This document shows, in pieces, positions 1-10,122 of a stretch of 64,000 bases of DNA. A model generated the notes under the pieces. That model was not told the origin of the DNA and did no database searches. It was given only the letters and a program-made list of their open reading frames with translations. This stretch comes from Bacteroidales bacterium UBA1797 (GTDB taxonomy: Bacteria; Bacteroidota; Bacteroidia; Bacteroidales; VadinHA17), in the NCBI GenBank assembly GCA_002319885.1, contig DCFT01000112.1, positions 1,363 to 65,362 on the forward strand. Direction: 5' to 3'. Every line of letters starts with the position of its first letter. Position 1 is the stretch's first letter. The translations under genes were made by a program, and so were the position numbers.

Positions 1-111
1 GAGTCATTGAAGTTTGCTGCTGCTCTTGTATCAATTAAAATGGAAACACCCGGCCCATTTAGCGGAACACTTGAAGATGTTCTCAAACGGCTGAAAGAAA
101 AACATTCTTAA
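1..111 (+). CDS. PfkB-family carbohydrate kinase, C-terminal end (partial)
   Basis: The first 36 codons are open from the window edge and stop with TAA at 109-111. The peptide contains the stretch SLKFAAALVSIKMETPGPF followed by a short terminal helix. That resembles the C-terminal helix of ribokinase/PfkB-type sugar kinases, where an alanine-rich helix precedes a small-residue PG turn. The ATP-binding signature lies outside the window, so the substrate cannot be told. It converges on the GH8 gene, with 78 bases between the two stops. Assignment rests on a short tail only. Confidence 0.55.
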   Translation, partial: ESLKFAAALVSIKMETPGPFSGTLEDVLKRLKEKHS

Positions 112-189
112 CGTACAAGGCGGTGAATATATGTTACATAAAGACCATATCTGAAAAACAGGAATAATAACATCAATAATTCTGTTGGT

Positions 190-1497
190 TCAATTTGATG
201 TAATTGGTTTAATAATCTGATAATTGCCGCTCAAATGCATGATGCTGAAAAGATATAATATGCCATCATAATAAGGATCAAAATAGCCATCTGAATATGG
301 TTCGAGTTTTGCATTCCATAAAGCATCTACAAATTTCCAGCTATTTTCCTGTGTTCCCATAATTGACGCAGAGGCCGCTGTAGCCACCAGGCCAATAGAA
401 TGACGTAATTTTCTGAATCCACCTGCCGGAAGAATGAAATCTGGCAGAGAACCATCTAAGTTATACTGATCTTCAAAAGTATTAATACCTCTGCCCGAAA
501 GAAAATTCTGAATATGTCTTGCATAATCCTGCTGCCAATGCATGTCTTTTGCAAACCAGGAATAGTCCATAGCTATATTCATAGGAACTCTCCATGAATC
601 GAAGCGAAAAGCGGCAGGCATCCCCATAGTTGAAAGAGGTGTGCCGCTAAACTTTGTATTATCTGCATTCAGACCTGTTACCGGATTACAGGCCCTGTGA
701 AGAAATATCCTGGCTGTATCAGCGCAATCCCGATAGTATTGTTCCCTCCCATCTTTGGCATATTCAGCCCATATTTCAAAAAAAGCTGGCACATGATAGG
801 ATGGATCGGTCCAGTTATATCCGAAATTATCCGGAGTAAAAGTAATTTGTTTGTGTTCTGTATTAATTATATTCCAAATTCCACCAATGCCATTTTTTTC
901 CCACATTGCATCTAATATTCTTCTGGCTTCAGCATAATAGTTAATCCCGGTATTATTTCCCCACCTGTTAGCTGCGAATAAAAGATCTGTTATGAAATAA
1001 AGTTCGCCATCAGAAGCAGAACCTTCAGAATTATGTTTTAAAGTCTTAGGATTAATGCTCCAGGCAAAGTAACCTTCACGGGGTCCATTCTGATGTTGCA
1101 AATAAGTTTTACTCCAACGCCATAAACGGTCAAAAACATCTTTTTTATTGAGTTGTACAGCGATCATCATTCCATATGAAAGTCCTTCAGTTCTGGTATC
1201 ATGGTTTTTAATATCGGAAACATATGCCATTGAATCTCCTACTTCAAAATATACTTTTTGGGGTCCCTCAAAAACATCGAAATATGCCTTTGCGAGTTTT
1301 GCATCAATATCTGCCTGATTATATCCGGCTTCAAAAAATACATTCCGGTATTTACCGCTTTCCCACGCACCTTCATTCCAGGGAGTCATTTTAGCTCGTG
1401 AATCGGTGTCATTCTTTTTCTGAGCGTATAGGTTCATACCAAAGAAGCCTATAGTTCCTAAAATAATCAATCCAGGTAAAAATTTTAATTTTTTCAT
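190..1497 (-). CDS. Glycoside hydrolase family 8 enzyme (probable exo-oligoxylanase or related)
   Basis: The product has 435 residues with an N-terminal hydrophobic signal segment (about residues 5-25, ending LYAQ), so it is probably periplasmic or secreted. GH8 (alpha/alpha)6-barrel landmarks are visible: TEGLSYGMM with the likely general acid Glu104, the aromatic YFAWSIN, and the ASDGELYFITDLLFA helix around 161-175. GH8 members hydrolyse beta-1,4 or beta-1,3/1,4 glucan, chitosan or xylo-oligosaccharides. The length and the TRTEG context resemble the reducing-end xylose-releasing exo-oligoxylanases, but this is family inference. It is the last gene of the susCD-type operon, 93 bases after the UnbV lipoprotein gene, and is the only obvious carbohydrate-active enzyme there. 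Confidence 0.85.
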   Translation of the reverse strand: MKKLKFLPGLIILGTIGFFGMNLYAQKKNDTDSRAKMTPWNEGAWESGKYRNVFFEAGYNQADIDAKLAKAYFDVFEGPQKVYFEVGDSMAYVSDIKNHDTRTEGLSYGMMIAVQLNKKDVFDRLWRWSKTYLQHQNGPREGYFAWSINPKTLKHNSEGSASDGELYFITDLLFAANRWGNNTGINYYAEARRILDAMWEKNGIGGIWNIINTEHKQITFTPDNFGYNWTDPSYHVPAFFEIWAEYAKDGREQYYRDCADTARIFLHRACNPVTGLNADNTKFSGTPLSTMGMPAAFRFDSWRVPMNIAMDYSWFAKDMHWQQDYARHIQNFLSGRGINTFEDQYNLDGSLPDFILPAGGFRKLRHSIGLVATAASASIMGTQENSWKFVDALWNAKLEPYSDGYFDPYYDGILYLFSIMHLSGNYQIIKPITSN

Positions 1498-1590
1498 AAT
1501 CTATAAATACCAGCCATTTACATTAATATTAGACCATTCATCTTTCCTTGAAAGCCATGTAATTAGTTTTTTATGGTCATTTAATACAGT

Positions 1591-4500
1591 TTATTTTAAT
1601 TCCAGTAATCTCAGTGAATCATTATTGATTGCGAACAGTAAGGCATCATTTCCTGAAGCCAATTTAATCTTCCTGATAGCCTTCACTTCACCTTTAATCA
1701 TAAGGGTGCTCTCTGACGGTGGTACAACCTTTATATCACCTTTGGTATCTGATAGTAATACCAGCCCAATACTTGCATCATTTCTGGGCGTCTCTACCTC
1801 TGATCCATATAAATTGCCCGCAACAATGAAAGCAGTACTATTTTCTTTATATTTTATTTCAACTATATCATTGATGGAAGAAAATTGAGCCCAATTTGGG
1901 AGTTTATGCATTGTGAATTCCCCTTTTCCTTTATTTTCAATCCAATAACTGGCAAAAGTATCTGCCTTATAATGCAAAGAAGCCTTCAACATTTGTTCTC
2001 CATATATCTCTTGCAGTGTTGCCCGTGCAAAATCTTCATAACCTTTGTACCTGAGTTTCAGAACCGGAATCTGTCTGACAGTAGCATCAAAACCAGTGAC
2101 CGGATAATTTTTCCCGTTCTCACTATAACCAAGCACTATATCTGACTTCCCATTTACATCAAAATCATTGGAGTATATTTCAAATGGTTCTTTTTCGCTG
2201 GTTTTGTACTTATAATTTAATCCAAGATTACCCACCAGGTAATCGTTATCGCCATCCTTATCAATATCGATACTATTAATACTACTCCACCAGCCGACAG
2301 TTTCTTTAAATCCTAATTTATCAGAAACATCTACAAATCTATTTGAAGAATTTTTTAAGAAGTGAATTTTCATCCATTCACCCACAATTATAAGGTCAAC
2401 ATTCCCATCGTTGTCAAAATCATCCCAGACAGCATCTGTGACAAGTCCCAGATTTAAAAGTTCCGGGGCTATTTTTTCTGTAACATTTTCAAATTTCAGA
2501 TCAGCTCCTTTTTTCCCGTTATTTTTCAAAATATAACTATTAGCCGGGAGAGGGTATTTTCCGGGAACAATACGTCCTCCTAAGAATAAATCCAGATGTC
2601 CATCCTTGTCATAATCTGCAGCTTTTACACATTTCCCGCTTTTATTTAAGTCTGCAGGCAGACAATTGTTACATTTAACAAAACCCTGTCCTGTATTTAA
2701 ATACAACCTATCCTGGTAAAATTCCTTTTTTTCCCTGTCGTCGTTCCCTCCGCTAACCACGTATAGATCCAATCTCCCATCATTGTCAGCATCAAACAGT
2801 AAGGCCCCTGTATCTTCATAAAGCGAATCGTTTATCCACGGGCCAGGTATTTCCTTAAATGTACCTTTTTCAGTCTGCAAATACATAGCTGCCTTAAAAC
2901 CCTTAGCATTGCCAATAAAAAAATCTTCAAGTCCGTCTCCATTTATGTCGCCAACAGTTAAACCAGGGCCCATCTGTGAATTCTTGTATGGAAGCAACTC
3001 TTCATACTCAAAATCATCGAATTTATCTTCGTGATGAACAAATGTTATTCCGGCCTGCTTTGTTATGTCATTAAAATTTAATTTTTGAGCGGGTTTTTCT
3101 TCGGCAGCAACTGCATCGATATATTTTAATTTAAGTGTCTGGTCCGCTCTGATGTTTTTTAGTATTTGTTGTTTTTTATCCGGCCATATAACGGTTACTT
3201 CATCTATAGTGTCTTTTTGAGCTAAACCAAAATGAATGGTGGTTGGAACACTCGACTGATAGCCCCTTGTAAGAGTAAGTTCCTGTTTTTGTGTAATATC
3301 GCCTGTCCTTACTGTTACGATGCTGCCTATACCAAATGGATTGGTAACCGATCCGGCAAGATTAATTTTCAAATAATGATTGTTGGCAGGAACGATTCTG
3401 TTTTCATAAATGTCAGCAACAGAATTTATATTATTAATTATTATATCCAAATCACCATCATTATCCAGATCGCTGTAAGCGACTCCATTTGAAAAACCCG
3501 GTTTTTCAAAACCCCAGCTATCCGACTTGTTGGTAAATGTAAAATCGCCGTTATTTTTGAAGACATGATTTTTTACCGGTGTACTGGGAAAGAGTTCCGG
3601 ACGGTATTCCTTTCTAACCTTGAAATAAATATTACTCCTTGAATCTTCCAAAACGTCTCTGTCGTTGATATCTCTTAATACACCGCTGGTTATAAACAGA
3701 TCCTTGTTCCCGTCATTATCCATATCCATAAAAAGGCCTCCCCAGCTCCAGTCTGTATATGCAACACCTGCAAACAAAGAAATATTACTGTAAATGGGGA
3801 TATTATTAAAAATGCCATTGTTTAGCTGTAAAGAATTTTGCATGTACTGATAATGTAAACCATAATCAAGGCTTTGGTAAAATGTCTGACGACTCATAGG
3901 ACTAACATTCACCATTCTGCGATAATGATCTTCAGGAGTCATATCTATCTGATATAAATCGATGAGTCCGTCATTGTTAATATCGGCAGCATCAAATCCC
4001 ATTCCGAAAATGGATGTTTGAGAAGTAGCTTCTCTCACAACATTTTTAAATGTCCCGTCTCCATTGTTTAAATATAAGTAATCTGGTACATTGAAATCAT
4101 TTGAGATGTATAAGTCTTTCCAGCCATCATTATTATAATCCATTGCAACCACCCCTATTGACATACCAAAGTTTTGCACTCCCGCTTCCTTTGTTACATC
4201 AGTAAAAGTATTATTACCATTATTTCTATATAAGTGTCCCGATTCTTCGTATTTATTTTCAATCATCTTATCATGATAGAATTTGGCCCCCATACTTACG
4301 GGTACGATTGGATAATTGGCAACATATAAATCCAGAAGTCCATCATTATTATAATCAAAAAAAGTTGCCTGAACAGCAGAACTCTTGTCGTTGATGCCAT
4401 AATTTGCAGCACATTCGGTAAAAGTATTATCATGGTTATTAATAAAAAGTAAATTACCTTTTGGTTGATATTTAGCTGAAACACACACGTAAATATCCAG

Positions 4501-4869
4501 CCAGCCGTCATTATTCACGTCTGCCATAGTTGAACCCGTAAACCATTGATGATTACCTTCTATACCTGCTTTTTCTGATATATCCTCAAATTTCATATTA
4601 CCCTTGTTGAGATAAAGCTTGTTTTTGACAAGATTCCCTGTAAAAAAGATATCATCGAGACCGTCATTATTAATATCGCCTACAGAAACGCCTCCGCCCA
4701 TATACATATATGGAAAAATCAGATAATTCAATGTGTCGTTTTCTGTCACCTTATTATTGAAATCAATACCTGAACTGGAAGGTGATATCTTTTTAAATGT
4801 CCCTTTGGAAGGTTTGCCACAGGAAAACAGAAGGAGGCATATAAAAATTAAACCGAAATATGATCTCAT
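1591..4869 (-). CDS. FG-GAP/VCBS repeat lipoprotein with UnbV/ASPIC domain (copy 2)
   Basis: 1092 residues. The N-terminus is a lipoprotein signal with a lipobox (LLFSC, Cys about 17). The body is filled with calcium-binding-type repeats of the form D-x-N-x-D-G-x-x-D (for example DINNDGLDDIFFTGN and DYNNDGWKDLYISND), as in FG-GAP/VCBS beta-propellers. A central stretch around residues 500-575 (YLKINLAG ... GIGSIVTV ... LTRGYQSSVPTTIHFGL) has the look of the UnbV/ASPIC domain, and a second run of repeats follows. Such proteins are thought to be surface binding proteins; no catalytic motif is seen. It is collinear with the protein at 6654-10013 and pairs with the SusD gene 52 bases upstream. 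The ligand is unknown. Confidence 0.85.
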   Translation of the reverse strand: MRSYFGLIFICLLLFSCGKPSKGTFKKISPSSSGIDFNNKVTENDTLNYLIFPYMYMGGGVSVGDINNDGLDDIFFTGNLVKNKLYLNKGNMKFEDISEKAGIEGNHQWFTGSTMADVNNDGWLDIYVCVSAKYQPKGNLLFINNHDNTFTECAANYGINDKSSAVQATFFDYNNDGLLDLYVANYPIVPVSMGAKFYHDKMIENKYEESGHLYRNNGNNTFTDVTKEAGVQNFGMSIGVVAMDYNNDGWKDLYISNDFNVPDYLYLNNGDGTFKNVVREATSQTSIFGMGFDAADINNDGLIDLYQIDMTPEDHYRRMVNVSPMSRQTFYQSLDYGLHYQYMQNSLQLNNGIFNNIPIYSNISLFAGVAYTDWSWGGLFMDMDNDGNKDLFITSGVLRDINDRDVLEDSRSNIYFKVRKEYRPELFPSTPVKNHVFKNNGDFTFTNKSDSWGFEKPGFSNGVAYSDLDNDGDLDIIINNINSVADIYENRIVPANNHYLKINLAGSVTNPFGIGSIVTVRTGDITQKQELTLTRGYQSSVPTTIHFGLAQKDTIDEVTVIWPDKKQQILKNIRADQTLKLKYIDAVAAEEKPAQKLNFNDITKQAGITFVHHEDKFDDFEYEELLPYKNSQMGPGLTVGDINGDGLEDFFIGNAKGFKAAMYLQTEKGTFKEIPGPWINDSLYEDTGALLFDADNDGRLDLYVVSGGNDDREKKEFYQDRLYLNTGQGFVKCNNCLPADLNKSGKCVKAADYDKDGHLDLFLGGRIVPGKYPLPANSYILKNNGKKGADLKFENVTEKIAPELLNLGLVTDAVWDDFDNDGNVDLIIVGEWMKIHFLKNSSNRFVDVSDKLGFKETVGWWSSINSIDIDKDGDNDYLVGNLGLNYKYKTSEKEPFEIYSNDFDVNGKSDIVLGYSENGKNYPVTGFDATVRQIPVLKLRYKGYEDFARATLQEIYGEQMLKASLHYKADTFASYWIENKGKGEFTMHKLPNWAQFSSINDIVEIKYKENSTAFIVAGNLYGSEVETPRNDASIGLVLLSDTKGDIKVVPPSESTLMIKGEVKAIRKIKLASGNDALLFAINNDSLRLLELK

Positions 4870-4921
4870 GATGTATAGAATAGAATTCGCAGGCTGAATA
4901 TATTACAATTATTTTTAAATA

Positions 4922-6562
4922 TTAATATCCGGGATTTTGATCATTCTGTGTAATGGCAGGATTTGAATCAATCTCAGACTGTGGAATAGGCCATAAATAA
5001 TTTCTGGCCGGATCAAAACTAAACATATATTTCATGTAATAGGGCAACTTGGGCATGGCCTCCTCCCTGATAAATGCCTCAAGACGACGCCATCTGATAA
5101 GGTCGTTGATACGTACCTGCTCATTGCAAAGCTCAATTTTGCGTTCATGTTCAATGGCTTTTCTAAGTTGCTCCTGATTGGTAACCGGATAAATGTTATC
5201 CATTTCAGGCGAACCGTAATTTGGCATCATTACGTCAGGCCTGTTTCTTACCTGATTAAGATATTTAATGGCGTCAGGAATATTGCCAAGTTCATTTTCT
5301 ATTTCGGCCATCATTAGCAAAACATCGGCCAGTCTGATCACCCTGGTATTGATTCCTGAATAATTACTTTCAGATTTTTGCTTGTAATAATTCTGGTATT
5401 TTTTCCAGCCATATTGAAACAATATTTCATTAAGAAGAACACCGTCCTTCCAATATCTGAGGGTATCGGTATATAAAACAGCTGTATCTTTTCCCTTGTT
5501 GTATAAATCACCAGTCTGATAAATACAATAACCCAATCTGGGGTCATTTTTAACGCCATTGTCTGCTACTGTTTCAAATTCCTCTACGAGATCCCGGAAG
5601 GGATAAGCGTTATACCAGTTGAAACAACCATATTCAATTCCTCTTAAAGAACATTCGTTCAATCCGGTCCCATTATCATCAGATGACCAAAGATTGGCAG
5701 TACCCAATGCAGGGTTGAACTCAACTTCAAAAACAGATTCAGGACCATGTTCTGTTTCTTCTTCAAAATTATTGCTATACCTGGCCTCAAGTTCGTAGTT
5801 TTCATGATCATCAATAACCTTAAGAAAGGCATTTCTGGCTGCAAGAAAATCAGCCGGATCTTTGGAATCATTGGCCTGAAACAGATGAGCCTTGCCTAAA
5901 AGGGCCCAGGCTGCTCCGGAGGTAGCCCTTCCTTTTTCTTCAAGGTTTTTCGGAAGGCATTTCGTTGCTGCAAAGGATAAGTCAGTTTCAATCTGAGCCC
6001 AGACAAGTGCTTTCGGACTTCGTGGCATGCCAGTATTACCTTCCGTATTCTCGACAATCAATGGAATATCTCCAAACCTGGTGACAAGAAGAAAGTAATA
6101 TAAAGCCCTTAAAAACCTTGCTTCACCAAGATACTTGTCTTTTTTAATCTTTGACATCAATCTTTCAGGTATCTTGTTTATCGCTTCCTCATTATGAATG
6201 ACAAAATTGGCTCTGTTAATTCCCGCATAACATCTTTTCCAATATTCAGCGATAAAAATATTGTTGGCATCAAAAGTATATAGTAAAAATACATGATAAA
6301 CAGGATCAGCGGTGTTTAATTGCTCGAAAGCCATAAAATCCATGCTATAATACAAAGTACGCTGATAAAGCCCGTCGGTTTGTAAGTTGGCATAAACAGC
6401 ATTAACTGCTTGTTGAACCTCGGCTTCGGTTTTAAAGAAAGTACCGGGTGTCGGTTCGTTAGGATTTGTCAGTTCGAGTTTATCTACATTGCAGCTATTT
6501 AGATGTAAGAACAAAATAATTGATACATTAACAAGAAAGATTCTTTGCTGATACATAGCCAA
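4922..6562 (-). CDS. SusD/RagB-family nutrient-binding lipoprotein (copy 2)
   Basis: 546 residues. The signal segment ends with a lipobox-like HLNSC, after which comes VDKLELTNPNEPTPGTFFKTEAEVQQ, typical of SusD N-termini. The SusD helical features continue: YWKRCYAGINRANFVI near 110, GEARFLRALYYFLLVTRFGDIPL near 165, and the C-terminal WPIPQSEIDSNPAITQNDQNPGY ending. SusD proteins cap the SusC channel and bind glycans at the cell surface. Either of two Met codons (residues 1 and 3) could start the protein. It is clearly related to the SusD at 10123-11754, but no second SusC gene accompanies it. It is the first gene of the second SusD-UnbV module. Confidence 0.9.
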   Translation of the reverse strand: MAMYQQRIFLVNVSIILFLHLNSCNVDKLELTNPNEPTPGTFFKTEAEVQQAVNAVYANLQTDGLYQRTLYYSMDFMAFEQLNTADPVYHVFLLYTFDANNIFIAEYWKRCYAGINRANFVIHNEEAINKIPERLMSKIKKDKYLGEARFLRALYYFLLVTRFGDIPLIVENTEGNTGMPRSPKALVWAQIETDLSFAATKCLPKNLEEKGRATSGAAWALLGKAHLFQANDSKDPADFLAARNAFLKVIDDHENYELEARYSNNFEEETEHGPESVFEVEFNPALGTANLWSSDDNGTGLNECSLRGIEYGCFNWYNAYPFRDLVEEFETVADNGVKNDPRLGYCIYQTGDLYNKGKDTAVLYTDTLRYWKDGVLLNEILFQYGWKKYQNYYKQKSESNYSGINTRVIRLADVLLMMAEIENELGNIPDAIKYLNQVRNRPDVMMPNYGSPEMDNIYPVTNQEQLRKAIEHERKIELCNEQVRINDLIRWRRLEAFIREEAMPKLPYYMKYMFSFDPARNYLWPIPQSEIDSNPAITQNDQNPGY

Positions 6563-6653
6563 TTATTTTAGACCATATTAAAACTATTTTTATTTATCTG
6601 AATATTAGTATGTTATTTTTAATATATATGCAAACCGGAATTAGAAAAGCTGT

Positions 6654-9600
6654 TTATTTGAATTTAAAGATCTGAAGTCTTTCATTATTGTTTCCGACTA
6701 AAACAGCTTTGTCTTTACCAGCATTATTCAGGTGAATTAATGATAATGCCCGAACTTCCCCGGGAACAAAAAATCCTGAAAGTCTTGAGGGAACAACTTC
6801 AAAACCTCCCTTACCATCACCTTTCAGAAACGCACCAACTCCCCCGTCATTTCTTGGTGTAACAGTTTCTACATCAAAGAGATTCCCGGCAGCTAAAATA
6901 TCCAGATGCCCATCATTATCAAAATCATCAATAATAAAATCATTTATTGAAGATAACTGCGCTTCATTTGGCAACCTGTGAATTTTAAACTTCCCATTCC
7001 CGATATTTTCAAAATAACAGCTGGCAAAGGTCTCAGCCTGAAGATGCAAAGATTCATCTAATACTTTTTTTGTATAAATATCTGAGACGGTTGCTTCAGC
7101 AAAGCTCTTATAAGTAGGAAATTTCTTTGCTACCCAGGGATTCTGGTCGATAAAACTTTTTCTGCTTCTTAAAGGAAATTGTTTCCCATTTTGAAAATAG
7201 CTTAATACAATATCCGAATTCCCGTTATTGTTAAAATCTCCCGCATAAACATCAAATGTTTTGTCGCTACTTGCCTTATATCTGGAATTTAAACCAAGAT
7301 TGCCTGCTACCAGATCAATATCACCATCATTATCAAAATCAGCGCCATCAATGCTAAACCACCATCCCTTTGTTCCTTCAATAGTAGTTTTTTCAAATTT
7401 CCCATGTTTGTTTTCAAATATGCAGACAGGCATCCATTCGCCTGCGATTACCAGATCCGTCCAATGATCATTATCAATATCACCGCAAAATGCAGAAGTA
7501 ACCATACCTGTATTTAAAAGATCAGGTGCCACTTCTTTTGTAACATCTGCAAATTTTACAACTCCATTAATGGTTCTGTTTTCCAGAATGTAGCTACTTG
7601 CAGGAAAAGGATATTTTCCGGGTACCTGCCTTCCTCCGATAAATAAATCCAGATCGCCATCGTTGTCAAAATCAATAGCTCTAACACATGATCCGTTAGA
7701 CGTTATTGCAGGCAATGAATTTGGACTTTTGGAAAAATTACCTTTACCATCATTTAGATAAAGACGGTCAGTATAGCTTTTTGAATCTTTCGGGAGATCA
7801 TAACCTCCGCTTGCAACATATAAATCAAGATCTCCATCATTATCAGCATCAAAAAGCAAAGTTCCGGTAGCTTCAAACAGACTATCGTTCACCCAGGGCC
7901 CCTCCTTAATTCTGAAAGTTCCGTTTTTATTCTGGATATACATCCTACCCGGACTTTTAGATGCATTCCCAATATAAAAATCCTCAAGCTGATCGTTGTT
8001 AACATCACCTACAATAATGTCAGGTCCTTGATTTGACATCTTATGAGGTAGTAAAACCTGATCTCTATAATCATTATGAATGTTCCCTTTATGAATAAAT
8101 TCCAGTCCTGTTGAATCAGTTATTTCTTTAAAAATCTTTTGAATTTTCACCTTACGCTCAACAAGTGATATTGCATCAGAATGTTTTAGCGTCAGTTTTT
8201 GATTTGCTTTGATATTTTTCAAATTCTGGACCATTCCATCGGTCCATTTCACATAAAGTGAATCAATAGATTCATACTTATTCAGACCAAAGTATAGAAT
8301 TGGTTCCACGGAAGACTCATATCCCCTTGATAAAGTGAGTTCTGCCATCTGCATTTTTCCTCCGGTCCAGATTGTTACAATTGAGCCGATTCCCATTTTA
8401 TTTGAAGAAGTACCTTCAAATTCAACTTTAAGATAATTCCCTGACTTTTTTTCACTTGCATTGTTTTTATATATAGACGCCTCACCGTCTATATTATTAA
8501 CAATAAGTTCCAGGTCGCCGTCGTTATCAAGATCAGCGTATGCCACCCCATTTGAATAACCTTCGTCCTTTATACCCCATTCCTCATTGTATTTAGAAAA
8601 AGTAAGATCGCCATTGTTCTTATATATGTAATTTACCAGGGTTTTAAAAGGCATACCTTTCACTAGTTTTAACATTTCGGTTTTACTCAGCCCTTTTTTA
8701 GAATTTGAAGATTCTGCTATTTTATTAAAATAATCAAGATTATTTATGTCTCTGCGTATACCACATGTTATGAATAAATCTTTCCAGCCGTCAAGGTCGT
8801 AATCTGCAAACAAAGCCGCCCAACTCCAGTCAGTTGAAGTAACACCCGCTATCCAGGCGGAATTGCTGAAAAAAGGTAAGCCATTCGCCATTATACCCCT
8901 GTTAAGCTGTAAAGTACTATATCTGTACTGATAATGTAACCCTTCCTTCACCATTTCCTCAAAATCCTGCGAACTCATTGTTGACATATTCTCTTTCGCT
9001 CTTTTATTATCTTCAGGTGCCATATCAATTTGCATAATGTCAAGTAATCCATCGTTATTATAATCTGCAACATCGGCACCCATACCATAAAAAGAAGTCT
9101 GGCCCAGAACTTCGCCGGCTTTGTCAGAAAAAGTTCCATCGGCGTTGTTAAAGTAAAAATAATCGGGGCAGGTAAAATCGTTAGAAAGGTATAAGTCCTT
9201 ATATCCGTCCTGGTTAAAGTCACTTACTGTTGCACTTAGTGTTAATCCAAATGATAATAAACCACTCTCTCTGGTAACATCTGTAAAAGTACCATCACCA
9301 TTGTTTCGATATAAATGACCAGAATCAATCCACTTTACATTTCTCATCATTTGTTTATAAGAATAAGGAGTAGCTTTAAAATTTGTTATGGGATAATTTG
9401 CCACATACAAATCCAGGTCGCCATCGTTGTCATAATCGAAAAAAGTACTCTGGGTACTCATTCCCGGATCGTTAATACCATATTTTTTAGCTTCTTCCCT
9501 GAAAACAGGAATACCATCTTTATTGATGCCCTGATTAACAAATAATAAATTTTCGTGATTCGTGGATAATCCGGAAACACTCACATAAATATCAGGCAGG

Positions 9601-10013
9601 CCATCATTGTTGATATCACAGATGGTTGAACCCAGCATCCAGCGATGGTCTCCACCTGTCCCTGAAATTTTGGTAATGTCTAAAAATTTCAGGTTTCCCA
9701 TATTGAGATACAAGCGGTTGCTGACCATATTACCGGTAAAATAGATATCAGTCAGACCATCATTATTAAAGTCTCCAACAGAAACCCCTCCGCCCATATA
9801 TATGTAGGGATAAAGAAAATAGTTAAGAGTATCGGTCTCGGTCAGTGTGTTATGAAAGGTAATATTTGTTTTTGCTGACGAGAGTTTCTGAAATAGAGGA
9901 CCTTCATGGGGGTTTTTCTCAGGTTTGCATGAAAAAAAAATACAAAAATTAACTATGAACAAAACTACTGGGTAAAGTCTTTTACGGTATTCAGGTTTTA
10001 TAAGGTTACTCAT
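6654..10013 (-). CDS. FG-GAP/VCBS repeat lipoprotein with UnbV/ASPIC domain (copy 1)
   Basis: 1119 residues. A hydrophobic signal ends in a lipobox (CIFFSC), so a lipid-anchored surface protein is likely. Repeated acidic loops such as DFNNDGLTDIYFTGN, DYDNDGDLDLYVANY and DFDNDGDLDLFIGGR mark FG-GAP/VCBS propeller blades. The UnbV/ASPIC-like segment lies at about residues 515-590 (GIGSIVTIWTGG ... LSRGYESSVEPILYFGL). The shared phrase TLNYFxYPYxYMGGGVSVGD and the whole domain order match the protein at 1591-4869, so the two are paralogues. It sits 109 bases downstream of a SusD gene and 91 bases upstream of the next. A role in ligand capture is inferred from context only. Confidence 0.85.
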   Translation of the reverse strand: MSNLIKPEYRKRLYPVVLFIVNFCIFFSCKPEKNPHEGPLFQKLSSAKTNITFHNTLTETDTLNYFLYPYIYMGGGVSVGDFNNDGLTDIYFTGNMVSNRLYLNMGNLKFLDITKISGTGGDHRWMLGSTICDINNDGLPDIYVSVSGLSTNHENLLFVNQGINKDGIPVFREEAKKYGINDPGMSTQSTFFDYDNDGDLDLYVANYPITNFKATPYSYKQMMRNVKWIDSGHLYRNNGDGTFTDVTRESGLLSFGLTLSATVSDFNQDGYKDLYLSNDFTCPDYFYFNNADGTFSDKAGEVLGQTSFYGMGADVADYNNDGLLDIMQIDMAPEDNKRAKENMSTMSSQDFEEMVKEGLHYQYRYSTLQLNRGIMANGLPFFSNSAWIAGVTSTDWSWAALFADYDLDGWKDLFITCGIRRDINNLDYFNKIAESSNSKKGLSKTEMLKLVKGMPFKTLVNYIYKNNGDLTFSKYNEEWGIKDEGYSNGVAYADLDNDGDLELIVNNIDGEASIYKNNASEKKSGNYLKVEFEGTSSNKMGIGSIVTIWTGGKMQMAELTLSRGYESSVEPILYFGLNKYESIDSLYVKWTDGMVQNLKNIKANQKLTLKHSDAISLVERKVKIQKIFKEITDSTGLEFIHKGNIHNDYRDQVLLPHKMSNQGPDIIVGDVNNDQLEDFYIGNASKSPGRMYIQNKNGTFRIKEGPWVNDSLFEATGTLLFDADNDGDLDLYVASGGYDLPKDSKSYTDRLYLNDGKGNFSKSPNSLPAITSNGSCVRAIDFDNDGDLDLFIGGRQVPGKYPFPASSYILENRTINGVVKFADVTKEVAPDLLNTGMVTSAFCGDIDNDHWTDLVIAGEWMPVCIFENKHGKFEKTTIEGTKGWWFSIDGADFDNDGDIDLVAGNLGLNSRYKASSDKTFDVYAGDFNNNGNSDIVLSYFQNGKQFPLRSRKSFIDQNPWVAKKFPTYKSFAEATVSDIYTKKVLDESLHLQAETFASCYFENIGNGKFKIHRLPNEAQLSSINDFIIDDFDNDGHLDILAAGNLFDVETVTPRNDGGVGAFLKGDGKGGFEVVPSRLSGFFVPGEVRALSLIHLNNAGKDKAVLVGNNNERLQIFKFK

Positions 10014-10122
10014 AAGGGCTAAATCGTAAAGAATGAAGGATGAATGTACTTCAAATAACTCAAAAGAAGAAATGGTCCTGTTTTACAAGACCATTTCTTT
10101 GAATTATAACTGGCTTTATCCG

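Noticed and set aside
6654..9545. Antisense open frames within the VCBS, SusC and SusD genes
   Set aside because: They lie opposite strong coding sequence, lack domains and follow the codon pattern of the main strand.
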